Origin: Owenia fusiformis
Lineage: Eukaryota > Annelida > Polychaeta > Sabellida > Oweniidae
Length of the DNA stretch: 64,000 nt
Direction: 5' to 3'
Assembly: GCA_903813345.2 (NCBI GenBank)
Contig: CAIIXF020000005.1
Location: 26,851,375 to 26,915,374, forward strand
Of this stretch, positions 51,263 through 64,000 are shown piece after piece. Each line of letters begins with the position of its first letter. Within the stretch, counting starts at the first letter, position 1. The notes below the pieces were generated by a model that saw only the letters and a program-made list of their open reading frames with translations, was not told where the DNA came from and made no database searches. A program made the position numbers and the translations under genes.

Positions 51263-51470
51263 CCAGGCCTGTAGCCAGAGGGGTTTTGAAGGGTTCGAGC
51301 GAACCCCCCCCCCCTGGCCAAAAATTCTTTCAAAATCATGCAGTTTTTCACCATTCTGAGAACTTTTCACATAATTTTGGGCATTTTTGGGCCAAAGTTG
51401 TCAAAAGTGACCCCCTTGGAATTTTTCAAAAAGTGAACACCCCTTGGCAAATCCTGGCTATGGGCCTGGA
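51263..51470. mobile_element. 208-bp MITE with CCAGGCCTGTAGCCAG tips
   Basis: Left CCAGGCCTGTAGCCAG and right CTGGCTATGGGCCTGG are inverted with two mismatches. TA is adjacent at both ends. A C-rich tract follows the left tip. No ORF beyond the translated repeat. Confidence 0.75.
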
Positions 51471-52614
51471 TACTTTGAAAGCTGCTGACTGTAAACTCCA
51501 GAGCGCATTTCAACCTATTGAAGCAAAATCATCAATCTTATTTTCATGCTATTCTTAAAGTGCCCTATAAACTATAAAATGCGCATGCGTCCAGGTGTTG
51601 ATAAACTATAAATAGCGAAAATCCAGGGTTTGTCACCACAAGGTAAGCCAGGACGTGTTGAGAGAACAGCTAGTGTTGATATTGAATTTATATGTAGCCA
51701 GATAAGTTTCCTTATTGAAATTACATATGGTTATTAGCAATACTTTGTAGGTGCTAAATATTAAAATATTTAGAGTATATATGAGAGAAATTGGTCATTT
51801 CGAACCTGTTGAAAAGTTTGTGGCTCTCGGCTACACCGGGGAATTTACTTCCATGAGTACACACATAAATGTGGGGTTCCCCAAGAGGTACGCGACAAGG
51901 TGACCTGGCATCAAATGTGCGACTAAATGCTACTATCGAGAAGATAAAATAACGAATACGACAATAAGTTATTGCATGTGACAATTCCGAGCCTTCATCT
52001 CACTGAAGTATTTTGAAGTGAAAATAGGATTTTTGTTTTGATACATGGATTCAGATGAACGTAACTTTATTCTGACAACTAATCAAAACTGAACAAAATT
52101 GATTGTAAGTAACAGACAATTTATTGTTTTACAATGTTTTGATTGGCTAAACGAATGAAACCAACAAATTATGACATGTAAATTAAATTTAAAAGTGACA
52201 AACACAACCTCCCTATCCACTCTTTGGGAGCCCTATAGTAAATTAGTAATATGGACATGCAGCAGTGGTAGTGTACAGCTTATTATCACACTACGCTTTG
52301 TATTCTAAAGCCTGTTGTTTGTAATAACACTGTCCACTCAACGTATGTTTTGTGTGTGGGCAGTCAACGATAATCATTGTTTTATCTCGGTTATATGACC
52401 TCGGCAATTATAACAAAACCGTACTAAACGAAAAAACGCAAATAAGAGAAAGCTTTCACACACATATAAAAAATGAACTAGTCTAATCCGCCAGTATAAA
52501 CTCTGTGCTATACGTAGCCGGGTCAGGCGCACACTTTAAAAGGAGATCAACTGCATGTAATCCATAACTCATATGGCTCATTTGTGTGTTGATTAATGAA
52601 TTGTTGGACATTCA

Positions 52615-52845
52615 TTACTCTGCGCTCAGAGTCTACTCAGAGTATTTATAAACTACACTCTGCAAAGTATAGACTATATTATAGTTTAGCAACCCTATCC
52701 CTACCCTGATACCCGTGACAGTTCAGATCATGAATCATTTCAAACCTACTGCACTGACCTTTTCTCAACCAATCAGCGAGCTGGAAGGAACACACACTAA
52801 ATGCATGCTCATTAACTATGGGATGATGTCAGAGGAAATTACCAT
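52615..52845. repeat. Second copy of the 27-kb foldback interior
   Basis: Shares, in opposite orientation, AGTATAGACTATATTA, CATTTCAAACCTAC, CAACCAATCAGC and GATGATGTCAGAGGA with 26940-27125. An open frame spanning it is therefore repeat-derived. Confidence 0.75.
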
Positions 52846-52879
52846 ATATAGAAAGTTGTCTGTATTTACTGTAACCTTT

Positions 52880-53010
52880 ACAGTGTTCTCCCCAGGATTT
52901 TTTCTCAAGTGAGTACAAAGTTTTTAATTTTACAATGTGCACAAAAATTGGTCAAAATATGCCTATTTTAGCCCACTTGCTTTAATGCTGGGGAGATCAC
53001 AGCTTTAAGA
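52880..53010. repeat. CCCACCTG/AAGCAAGTG repeat, copy 1
   Basis: Reads GTTCTCCCCAGGATTTTTTC, later CAAAATATGC and GCTTTAATGCTGGGGAGATC. The same order occurs inverted at 58285-58480. Short GGGGAGATCAC-like tips are present. Confidence 0.6.
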
Positions 53011-56000
53011 GTGAAGACGAAGCCCTCTTTTAAAAAGTGAAGTCGATTGAATGCAAAGGGTTGACATTCACATTACCAATACGAAAAAACATGTCTTAAA
53101 ATTGGAATTGTGGTAAAAAAAGGGTCAATCAGCTTAGAATGAAGTATATTTGCATTACTCAACACTCTTAATAGTAGAGAAATGCTTGAAAATCTAGCAG
53201 AAATTTAGACAGAAAGTATGCAACAACATAAACAAAACTTGCAGATCAAAGAATGGGAAATTCATTGGAGCTTAGTGCTGTATTCATCATTACAAGAGAT
53301 GATCTAGTTCATAGACAAGGGATTGCTCTCATCTTTGCAGCTTAAACTTTTCAGAAACTGAGTAAATATGATTATCATATGTAGAGATATTCTTGGCGCC
53401 TAACCTTATTATATATTTCTTAATTAGTCATCAAAAAATGTGTAGACTTAACTAATTTTTCGCAAAAAGACAAACAGTGATAAATATCACAATTAAAACG
53501 CAACAACACTTTACTAATGAGGCATTAGCACGACAAATGTCACAAAATGACGCCAAAAATTGGTCATACTTTTTAAAGATGACATAATCAAGGACATTTA
53601 CATCTTAGACTACAATAAGATATTTGAAACTGTTTCTGAATGGCCAGAGTCTTAGCTTTTGCAACTAATACAGAGTTATAAAATAACATGAATTAGTTTA
53701 TAATGCTGGGAAATATTTGGATTAATTGAATGAAAATTTGGAGTTAAGGCCAACTCAAGTTATTTGTTTGTTTAGTGGGATCTTATTTGAAGAATGGACA
53801 ATCTAATGCATAAATGTGTTCATATTCTCTCTACCTTAAAACTTATAAGGGACATCCCAAATGGCAATCTGGAATGACAAAACAGGTTTCATTTTTTCAC
53901 CTTTTGAAGTTAAACAAAGTCAATGTCAATTAACAATAAAAAATTGAAGAATCGAAAAAAAATATGTATATTATATGCAAACTGCTAGGAATATGACATA
54001 CACAAGGATTTGCATAAATCTAGAGTCCTTTCTCAGGCGTCATGCAATGCTAATTTGCAACAGATAGATTTATTTCCAATAATACCATGCCTTTGAAGTA
54101 GATTTTAAAATACAATTAGATCAATACAGAGCGACACATTGATCAAAAATGATGACAATGCAGAATGCCTTTAAGACAGCCACTGTAGCACTGTTCAAAA
54201 TCGCAATCTTAAAATTAATGTGAAATTTCGAAATTTATGAGAAAATTAGTTATGGGAAATGTTTACAAAACAGGTTTCATTTTTGTTTATCACCCTTTAA
54301 AGTTGATTTTGAACAGATTCTCAATATAAACAATGGGAAAATAAACAACTAATAAAAACATTTTGACGATTAAGTAAAATAATTCCAGTTGAATTAGTCT
54401 GGCTTACAATATCTGGAAAGTATGCTAATGTGTTGAGAATTTCAATGCTAGATCAACAGTATTATTAATACATTCATCTTTGTCAACGATTAAATGTGCG
54501 GGATTATCAAAAGTTGTTTTGGAAATATTTTTAATGGCAAGGGTAATTTGTCTCTGGGGCACTTTGCCCAGCTATGTCGGGTCAATCAATTCTGTGTTAA
54601 CCCCTTCAATGCCAAGAGTGACAAATATATCAGTAGCAGAATTTCTCACTAAAATGGCTCTAGTTTTGACAAATGTTGTTCAATGTATGTAATTTTTCTA
54701 TGTTCAGTAATATTACCAAAATGAACATCAAACATTGCACATTAAAAAAAGAAATTTGGCATATGTGAGCGAAAAATGAAAAATGAAAAATTATACAATG
54801 CATTTCAATTTGAGGCATTCTAATGAAAACTGCCTTTAGTAAACTCATTGAATATGATGGTAATCTTTCAAAAGATTCAACAACATGCTTTTGCCAGACC
54901 ATACAGTTTACATATCATATCGTAAAAAGTATGTTGGTTGCATATTCAATGATATTTCATCCAAAATCAAAGCAGTTCATTTTGAAACTGGAGGCCTTTG
55001 TTGACTGATTGCGCCATTTGTACCTTCACGTTTTTATTGATCTTGGAATATAATCTCATTCATGGAATACCAAACCTTGGGATATTTCAACGGAATATAA
55101 AATAAGCATGTTAAACATTTAACTAGATGTGGAATTTCTAGTTACTAAGTTCTCTGAATTTTTTTTGATTCCAGATAATCAAAACTGCAGAACCTTAGAT
55201 AAAAAATTCATGCATCCAGAGCTCAAACTAAAAATCTAATTTTCAAAAAATAATTTCATCATTTCTACCAGAGAACCATATGTGTAAATACATGAATCAA
55301 AAATAAAGCTTAGTAAGTCTTTCTTGGTCGTGACATCAAAACTGAATCAAGGGTCCAAAGAAAAGAAAGATTTGACTGAAAGAAACTCCTCGAAATAATG
55401 TTTTATTACATTTCTTTATTAAGATGATTCATTCCCCACATAACAGACATTTAGATGCAACCATATGTCTCATACATAAATATAAATGAAATACAGAGAT
55501 GTATAAAATGCGTTGCAAGAAGCCTAGTAGGAATAATTCGCAAATCACAATAAGTAAAAAATTCCATATAAAATCCTCTAACCTACTAATAAAATACTTA
55601 TCAACCATTTATTACTAAGAAACTTGAAAATATTTCAATGAACCTGTCCCTATCCAGGAATTAAAGTGCTTATATGTGTAAATTATTAGTGCAGCATGTA
55701 TAACTCACCATCTGCAATAGATTTTATTGTCAGCTGCATTTTTTTAAACTTGTGATAAGTCACAAAGTACTCTAAGTCTTAACATCAAGACATGATTGCT
55801 TGCTTAAACTTCTTAATTTTGTATAATTCTCCAATGCAGCTTTGAAGTGTCCTTTAGCTGTGAAACCCTCTATGATGGATTGATATCCTAGAATTGTATA
55901 ATATTTGTGTGTGAAATCCTACAGATGTCAAATCGAGTATGCCTTAGTGTAACATACGTCTCTCACTGTTCAACTTTTATTCAACTAGAATCACAATAAA

Positions 56001-58284
56001 AAGAATCTTTTATTCATTTTTGAAAATGTTTACTCGCAGCTTTGAAATCCAATGACGTATACTATGTAAATACTAAAGTGAATCTCTACAAAAGCTATTT
56101 CAATATGATTGGAAAATACTACAAGTACGACAAGAGCTTAAGTGTTTATTGAAGTCTGAACGATCATAAAAACATATTCCAGACATTAAGATCTAATCAA
56201 GACTCAAATGCTTTAATTGATTTTTTAAATATCGATTCAGATTTCAATCAAAGTCTTGTTCATGAAATGAAAAGAAATACATGTACACTATTTTCAAAAA
56301 CTCAATGGTTCGGTATTTTCTAACAAAGAGAATAAATTGGTCAAGCACTGTTGTTCAAAATGATTTATTCGTTCTAACTCAAGGTCACAACCTCCTAAAA
56401 TTGTGTGTCTTTAGGGCAACTACATCATACTTGATAACTAAATCATAATTTTCTTGATTATCAACCAGTAATTTTCTTACCTTTTTTTAATTTATTTATT
56501 TGAATTTACACTTGTACATCAATTGCCTACTAAAATGAGGTACATCCAGGTAAAACATCTATCATTTAAAAACAATAAGTTGATAACTGACAATATTTTT
56601 CGCAGATGGTCAAGACTCGTGACCTTCTAAATACAGTATATATTGATTAAGTAATTATATGACTAAAAAATATCACATGCAACAATTTGACCTAATAATC
56701 ATTTTTATTGGTTTTTAATCATCACAAATTTTGTACATAATCATATAATATTGTTAAGTTTGATAAATTGAAGAATTACTAATTAACAATGAAGGCTAAA
56801 TAAATGATAAAATAAAAATATTGATAAATAAATTCTAGAAAACAAATTCCATCTGTAAACCAACTTTAGCTAATCCATATACAGTATAGTACAAAAACGT
56901 TTTTAAAACAAGAATGCTGGTTAATAAAAAAAAAAAATAAAAGCATTAAGAATTGTCAATACCAACTTACTGAAAACAACAATAAATAAACCATACATTT
57001 TTTTTAATTTACCAGAAACTTTATTGAAAAATACTATCAATAGTTCTATTATTCTCGTCTTTGCACTAATAATGGCACATTTACTCCGACATTAATTGAA
57101 AATTATTTCTGACATTTGGAGAAAAACAGATGGGCAAACAACAGTTAATTATTTACGGTGAAATGGAATTATAACTCCTAAAGTTCCGAACATCTTACGA
57201 ATTTACCAACTTCTCTTTCTTAAAGGCAGAATCAGATCTATGGGGATGACAAAATTACAAGCAACATGTTCAATTGACCTACCAATTTGTTCCTTACAAT
57301 ATCAAATACAATATCTCCCAAAAGATCTTTGATATATAATACATTGGTGAAGTTATAATGAATTCAAGGTGCAAAAATGGGTGAAAAATGTTTAAATTCT
57401 CCCAAATAATAAGAATGGTAACCATTCTTATAGAAAAATAACACATTATTGTAAAAATCTTTAGTTTTCCTGAAATAAAGTGTGCACTTTGGGGATTTTT
57501 AGAAAATATACATGAAAAAGAATGACATAAGCCAGAAACATTTTAAAATTGAAACAATTTTTTGTTAGGCTGCTTGCTATCTCTGATTCTCTCTTTAAGG
57601 TATGCAGAGTAAAAAAGAATTTGCCTGATGAATCTGGAGCTTTTGTATATGTAGGCTTACATTTACTGACAACATGCAAAATCAGGTTTAAAATCACTCT
57701 ATCCTGCCTACCTTAATTACATGTACTGTCAGGTCAAATCTAAATCAACCCAGAAAATATTAGTCTTATTTCAAGACCCCAGTCTTGCTTCAAGACTAAG
57801 AAAATCTGTATACAGACATCAATATATTAATATCCTCATTTCAAATGGCAAGATTTCACTTATCCACCAAAGACCAGGGCGAAAAATGACCACTATAACC
57901 CAGCACTATACTGTAGCTCCACCTATTGTTCAGGCCAATAACAGTAGTTATAAAGCCATCTAAAACTAACTTTAATACCATTATTACAGGTTCGCAAGGT
58001 GGTGATAACACAACATCTACTCTGAAAGGAACGAGTGAATAATATCGGCATGATCAGGATCTCTGCTTTTGGAGGATGAAATTTATCCCGAAGAGAGCCA
58101 CTTACGCTACTTAATCGTAGATAGCACCATCTGATATATCAATAGTGTGATGACTAGACTGGATTGCTTAATACCTTATCATTGAGATATATTAGCTATT
58201 AAATAACAAGATAATTATCAGTATATTGTTGTTGATAAGATTTGATAGTTTATAGATATGTTTAAATAAGTATGTTCAAACCAG
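53011..58284. other. Gene-free AT-rich stretch
   Basis: No coding exon, transposon end or tandem repeat I can support. Short open frames (54480-54692 plus, 57461-57697 minus, 57721-57963 plus) show no family motifs. Confidence 0.5.
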
Positions 58285-58480
58285 TGATCCTCCCAGCATT
58301 AAAGCAAGTAGGCGCAACACCCACCTGAGATTTTGAAAATAGGCTTACACCCACCTGAAAATCTATTTGCACCCACTTGTAAATGAGAAAAATTTGCATA
58401 TTTTGACAAATTTCGGTCTGAATTGTGAAAATGAGAATTTTGCACCCACCTGAGAAAAAATCCTCGGAGATCACTGCAAA
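58285..58480. repeat. CCCACCTG/AAGCAAGTG repeat, copy 2 (inverted)
   Basis: Contains CCTCCCAGCATTAAAGCAAG, three CACCCACCTG motifs, GCATATTTTGACAAATTTCG and AAAAAATCCTCGGAGATCAC. Homologous to 52880-53010 on the opposite strand. A 104-codon minus frame over it is repeat-derived. Confidence 0.65.
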
Positions 58481-59252
58481 CACATCACTTAATGAAGCTT
58501 TTCTCAAATTTATTAAGAAAATGTTGAATTGTATTATTAATGTATTTGTATTGTATTCTATTAAATTGTTTTGCATTATATTATATTTTTGTATTGTACG
58601 AGTATTGAATTATATTGCACTCTACTGCACCTCCTAATCTGAACGCTTTTAGCCAGTCCCAATGGCGTTCAGATAAGACAGGTTTTACTGTAGATAAAAA
58701 TAGATATAAACATGAAAAAACAAACTATAAACTAATTTTATAACAGGATCTTGTAGTAAAATAAAAGCAGTACATCTTTCCTATGTAAATATAACTGACA
58801 GAAACATTAGTATTTAAACGGATTTGTTAAACCACATAATAGATTCAACTATTATTGTTACATTCCGAGACTCATAAACTAACAAAACCTGAAACTATTT
58901 GCAAACAAGTCACATATATATAATTTCTAAAATATATTTTGCCTTTACCACAAATACTGCATTGTATTAAGAGTATGTTCTTTAAATGTGAATAAGGAAT
59001 GGTGTGTGTGTGTGTATGGGGGGGGGGGAAACATGTTGATTTCAATATTTCAATATTTCAATATTTCGGGGAGGTTATACCATTATATAATTGACTCAGT
59101 TTGTGAAGAGCTCGTGATATACAAGATATATATCATTTATTGACTTTTTGGATGTCACGGCTACAAGGATGACATTTAGATTTGTTTTGCATGACATTCA
59201 GTATACACGCCTCGGGTAAAAGTCCAAGTGATTCCAACCTTAACTTTAAATA

Positions 59253-59411
59253 AGGCATCAACATGCAAAATGTCACCACCTGCCATTTGTTACAGACACT
59301 GACTGCTGAAGGCTTTTAGAGACACTGAATGGTATTACAGATGCTGAACACCAACTGCCGAACAAAAAAAGTTGGACTATAGCAATATGTTACCACTTCA
59401 TAGTGACATTA
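59253..59411 (+). repeat. CAAGGCAT family, copy 3
   Basis: TAAGGCATCAACATGCAAAA, TGCCATTTGTTACAGACACT, then GTTGGACTATAGCAATATGT, ending TCATAGTGACATTAA. Diverged at the 3' end. Confidence 0.7.
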
Positions 59412-59631
59412 AAATTGAGGCTTAACTTAACTTAACCTTAAATAAATATTTGAAGTTGTATACAATAAAATTTGTCTTAGTGAACACCTCTCTCTAGTGA
59501 ACAGCTGTCTCCAATAGACACTTCACACATATTCCACTGACTTCTGTATAAAATACCCTCTCTGTAGTGACCACCAACCAACACTGAACATTTCAATATC
59601 CACACGTTTTACTATACATCATTTAACTATA

Positions 59632-59852
59632 CAGTAAGACCAATCTCTCCCTCTCTGAGCAACAATGAACTAAATTAAAAGCCTCTACTAAGTTACCCTG
59701 AGATACAGAGCCTGGTGCTAACTAGAGATGAAGCTCTCTTTTAAGATGCCCAAAACAAATTATTGAAAAGGGTATTCTGTAGTGTTACCAACAGTGAAAT
59801 TTTCATTATGGATTCAAAGGTGTTCACTATACACAGGTTTTACTGCTATAAT
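59632..59852. repeat. MITE-like repeat with CAGTAAAACCTGT-type tips
   Basis: The left CAGTAAGACCAATCTCTCCC and the right GTGTTCACTATACACAGGTT then TTACTG form short inverted tips like the 23.8 kb element. The preceding stretch 59480-59630 (TGAACACCTCTCTCTAGTGA) is a related, diverged unit. Confidence 0.55.
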
Positions 59853-61497
59853 GTCCATGTAAAAACATTGGGCTTTAAAAGCGTGTCTCAAGGTGTATTT
59901 TTTTATTCCCAGGGTTTTTAAAATGATGTTATCTCAAAATTAGATTTATCATTGTCAGATCAAGGATTTAAGAAAGAAAAATTCTCATTCTCCAACAGTT
60001 CAAATCATCTTGACCTGTCAAAAAGGTTATGTATATGATATATTTTCGTGAACCAAATACACAATTTGTTGTGAAATGTCAGACACCCCTGGTGGTATCC
60101 CAGGTTACGGAACCGATACAGAAGCACATCTGTAACAGATATATTGTGAATTCAAAGAGTTCAATGAGAGAGAAAGGTAAGGGTGAGATAATTGCTCCTA
60201 GACATTTTGTTAATAAATTATTTTGGCCTTAAAGCCAAAAGTTGTAAAATCAATCATGCAGTTTATGAGAAAGTTTTGTACCAGGTTGAACGAGTGCATT
60301 TTACTGTTTTAAAGCAAGGGCCAAGAGTGTCTGAGTTTACTCAAATGATATAAGATATACTAAATCAACATGTTTCAACTAATTTGATTGAGTAAACCTT
60401 TCCACACGAGCCATTTGAAAAAATATTGCTCGCTTGCCTGATCTTTTAATGGTTTTCACATTAGCAGAAAATTTATCCTCTTGTTTTTTCTCAAATAACC
60501 ATCCTTCTAACCTTCTGGCAGAAAAAGAAACAAATAAATGACCTTAAAACTCCCAAATGGCAGCTTATTCTAAGAAACATTTCATTTTATGGGGATTTTC
60601 ATGGGATTTATCATGGCTAGGTTATAGAGACCTTGTAGCCTAAATAATGGGACAACTGAATTATTTTCTGGATTTAGACACCAAATAAAGATTTCTTGTT
60701 GATAAATCTATATTGACTTTTAAAGTTACACAAACGGGCTTCATTTCTTTGCATATTTGCCCCCTTACCCTGAAATGGGCCAAACATAATCTCCAGGCTC
60801 TTAAGAATTTTGATAAAGAACAGTCTTCCTCAAATCTTAGGGTTGGGGATAATTTTCCCTTGAAATTGCCCAAATATTTGATAAGAAGGCATAGGGTTTT
60901 CAGAAAAAAACAGGAAAACCCAATTAACCAGAATGATTAATTAAGAATTATACTCTACACCCCCGAAAATAGAAAAGTTGTTAGAAAGTAAGCAATTAAT
61001 AGAAGTGCATATCAGCGACAATTACACAAGTTAGAATAACAGAAGTCTGAGATAAATAGGATCTCAGGAGGTGTAATAAAGTTCAATCCTGTTCACTACA
61101 ATTGCTTTATATCTAGCAAGATTTTCTTCAGCTGTAAAATAAATCTCCACAAATCCAAACATAACAGAGAAAAGGATTCATCAAGAAATTCCACGACAAA
61201 AACATAACCAGTTTCCAAGAATTGACGTAATGAGCTAAAAAACATGAAGTGAGCAAAGCAACGAGAAAGGTGATTAATACGACTGCTGCATTTTATGATT
61301 TTTCGGAGAAAAAAATTCAATTTCTCAGCAAAAAGAAGCAATTCTGGATAGCCGGTCAGATTATACAAATGGCCAGTTTGATACCCTGCCGTGTTAACTG
61401 CCTAATAAACTCTCTACTAAGCGCTTAAATTTCACATAAAAATGAAAAAGAAATTCCAAATTGCAATTAGACTGGTCATAAAACATCCTAGAGGTTT

Positions 61498-61711
61498 AGT
61501 GATCTTTTCTTTATTGGCGCTACAGGGTGGGTCAATAATGCTTAAATTTTAGTGATCTTTTCTTTATTGGCGCTACAGGGTGGGCCAATAATGCTCAAAT
61601 TTTAGTGATCTTTTCTTTATTGGCGCTACAGGGTGAGCCAATAATGCTTAAATTTTAGTGATCTTTTCTTTATTGGCATTACAGAGTGGGCCAGTAATGC
61701 TTAAATTAGAA
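61498..61711 (+). repeat. 53-bp tandem repeat, four copies
   Basis: Units contain AGTGATCTTTTCTTTATTGG then CGCTACAGGGTGGGTCAATA, with GATC at 61501, 61554, 61607 and 61660. The last copy is the most diverged. Confidence 0.9.
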
Positions 61712-62303
61712 GTTTAAACAAGTTTGATAATCCATCAGAAAGATGAGTTTCACCATTTCCTCATCCTCTTAGTTGTTGTCCTCAATATTCACTTTTTTCC
61801 TCACATTTATCTATTCTCAAAATATCCATCCTTTTTCTTCCATTTCTCATATACATGTTCTGCATTATTCACTTTTCCTATTAAATGTACCCCTTTTCTA
61901 CAAATATACCCCTATATATACCTTTCTTCACAGATGTACCCCTTCTGACAAATAAATACCTTTCTTCACAGATGTACCCATTCTCTCCCACTTCTCCAAA
62001 CCTGTTCTTACCAAGCATTTAAAGCAACAATAATATCATATCTAACTTGAATTAATCTTATCTCAAATAAGAAAACATGCAAATCACCAAACAGAACTGT
62101 CTAATTCTTTAAACCTATAAGGAAATAACAATATCCTAACAAATAAATGTTGCAAAGTATATTACCTGTCGACTAAGTATCTATTTGTGCTGTTTTATGT
62201 TAGCGCCTGTCTGGTTGAAATACTTTATATTCTTGTGTTTGTTTTATCCTTTTAACAACATCACAAATCTTGTTAAATTACCTCCTAAGTATTTCTTCTT
62301 TGA

Positions 62304-63372
62304 TACATCTTGAACTATCATGGATATTTATCTTTTCACAAAATAGACAGATTGAGTATACTTATTATTATTTAATCATCTATTAAGATAAGTCATGGAC
62401 TATATGTAATTTTTATATAACTTTTTTTGACATATTGTATTATTACATGTTAATATCCATCAATTAATAATAACATTTACCCTAATCGCCAAAAGCAACC
62501 CCCCTTATAAGCGCCCAAATCGAGTGGACGATTATAGAGTACTTATACTAAAATGGGGCATAAGTTACACATTTTGTAATTTCATGTACAGTAGACAGAT
62601 TGAGTATACTTATACATTGATCATGGCCATCAATGATAACATTTACATACATTGTCGTATTCAACACTCACCCCAAATCAAGAGACCACCTCAAAGAAAT
62701 CAAGTGGGCGATAATAGAGTGCTTATACCGAAATGTGGTAAAAATGACGCTTTTTGTAATTTGATGCATTCTCACAATAAATAGTACTTTCTATCATTGG
62801 ATCCTTTCTACACCATACTGAATAATAAATATACTAATATTATCTCAAAAGAGTCCATAATGAAAGAAATGTTCTTTAAGAGTTTTGTTTCGGCATTCAA
62901 CCAAGAAAGCTTCTGCGCAGGTTTTCTGCGCACGTTGAGGATGTGAAGTTTCTCTTTTCGACTTAAGATTTTTCCTTATTCTCATGATTTTTATATGAAA
63001 AACATTATGATCTTCATTAAATTAAAAACATAAGCTAATATAAGATATAACTTCAATATCTAATTGTCTCTAGTAGAAATAATAAAGATAAGCATGGAAA
63101 ACAACTTCTTCAATACAGTAGCCTTCTCTGGGGATTTCTTCAGTATTGTTAAGTTGGATTCTTGCTTCATTACCATAAACTCCCAAATAACAATCCATAT
63201 CAACAAAAATATGGTGTTACTCCGTTCTTATGTTCCAAATAGGACACTCTTAGCAAGAATGAATGACACACAGTATATCTTTTTGATATATCTTAAACTA
63301 TCATGGATATTTATCTTTTCACAAAATAGACAGATTGAGTATACTTATTATTCTTTAATCATCTGTAAGAAG
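62304..63372 (+). repeat. Direct duplication of a 90-bp segment and related motifs
   Basis: ACTATCATGGATATTTATCT and ACAGATTGAGTATACTTATT occur at 62316-62370 and again at 63298-63352. A shorter part is at 62594-62613. Between them a GGACGATTATAGAGTACTTA-like block occurs twice (62525, 62705). A locally duplicated non-coding repeat. Confidence 0.7.
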
Positions 63373-64000
63373 GGCTAGGACCATCAATAATAATATTTAT
63401 TCTAATTTAATCCAAGTGAAATCTATTTTACTGGTTTAATTTTATCATAATGTTAAAAATATATAAATATTACCTGAGACTTATACACAATACCCAAGGC
63501 TATACAAAAAGACTACTCGTTACTTCTTATTACATAAACTGTATATAAACATGTGTATATGATAGACAGTATAATCTCTTTATATTTGTATACATGCCAA
63601 ATAAACTGAGTTAAAAGAAAGTATATTTCTTGTGAACATGAGTTTGGTAAAATATGAACATGTAAAACATATATCCAACAAAACAAGGCAATGTTCAAGC
63701 CAAATAAGATGTCAGTAATATATTTTAAATAATAAAAATAATGATTTCCGAAAGATTTAACATTCTCATACATCACTGATAAGCAATGATAGCATGGTAC
63801 ACACACGTTTTATTAGGGTTTAATCTGAGGTAACAGTTGAGACATATATCATATGAAAGATAAAGTGTAATGATAAAAAGTTACTTAAAGTTGATATATG
63901 AAACCAATATTTAGACATATCATTGAGAATCTGAATTAAAAATGAATGTTTCAGGGGGTACTTTTTAAATAATGCAGAAATCAAGGGAGCGTATCATACT

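Larger units (their letters stand above)
59853..64000. other. Right end of window, no gene recognised
   Basis: Contains the 53-bp tandem repeat and the 62-63 kb duplicated segment. Open frames at 60029-60232, 60713-60940 and 61096-61368 have no recognisable domains or supported splice sites. Confidence 0.5.

Noticed and set aside
52715-52912. 65-codon plus-strand frame
   Set aside because: Lies across two repeats (the 27-kb foldback interior and the CCCACCTG repeat).
61096-61368. 90-codon minus-strand frame with many Phe/Leu
   Set aside because: Composition follows the AT-rich background; no membrane topology or motif that persuades.

Overview
This window is nuclear DNA of an animal, most likely a marine invertebrate. 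Genes are broken by GT-AG introns of up to several kilobases, the sequence is AT-rich, and non-coding DNA full of short inverted-repeat transposons dominates. The proteins recognised (a Galpha-i subunit, a TFIIIC large subunit, an FMRFamide-receptor-like GPCR, a lectin-like membrane protein) are animal genes. The phylum cannot be fixed by eye.

Layout. (1) 4394-21650, minus strand: a complete Galpha-i gene, eight coding exons, 354 residues, with exon lengths 118/43/142/158/129/130/154/191. A second, diverged copy of coding exon 1 lies at 16041-16158 in intron 1, also exactly 118 nt and with the same splice phase, so two N-termini are possible. (2) 26187-37736, minus strand: four C-terminal exons of a GTF3C1-like gene (TFIIIC subunit 1). 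Its introns hold a complete three-exon plus-strand gene for a small cysteine-rich, SUEL-lectin-like type I membrane protein (29834-30793) and a 3.38 kb foldback-type transposon (32905-36283). The upstream two thirds of the GTF3C1 gene were not found. (3) 45249-46688, minus strand: an intronless class A neuropeptide GPCR. (4) 46.7-64 kb: no gene I can defend, only repeats.

Mobile and repeated DNA is the most distinctive content. It includes a foldback-like element whose inverted ends are 15-bp tandem arrays inside a 10-bp target duplication; a 499-bp element with a 9-bp target duplication inserted in one unit of a 685-bp tandem duplication; a 643-bp near-perfect foldback; several TA-flanked MITEs; a recurrent family rich in GGCCATTTT that ends in (GGAC)n; and satellites of 27, 33, 50, 53 and 90 bp.

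The genes do not form an operon or pathway. Galpha-i and the GPCR belong to the same broad signalling system, but their proximity is probably chance. Exon coordinates for the three multi-exon genes come from matching splice sites and reading phase by hand. Family names rest on recognition of motifs, not on a database search.
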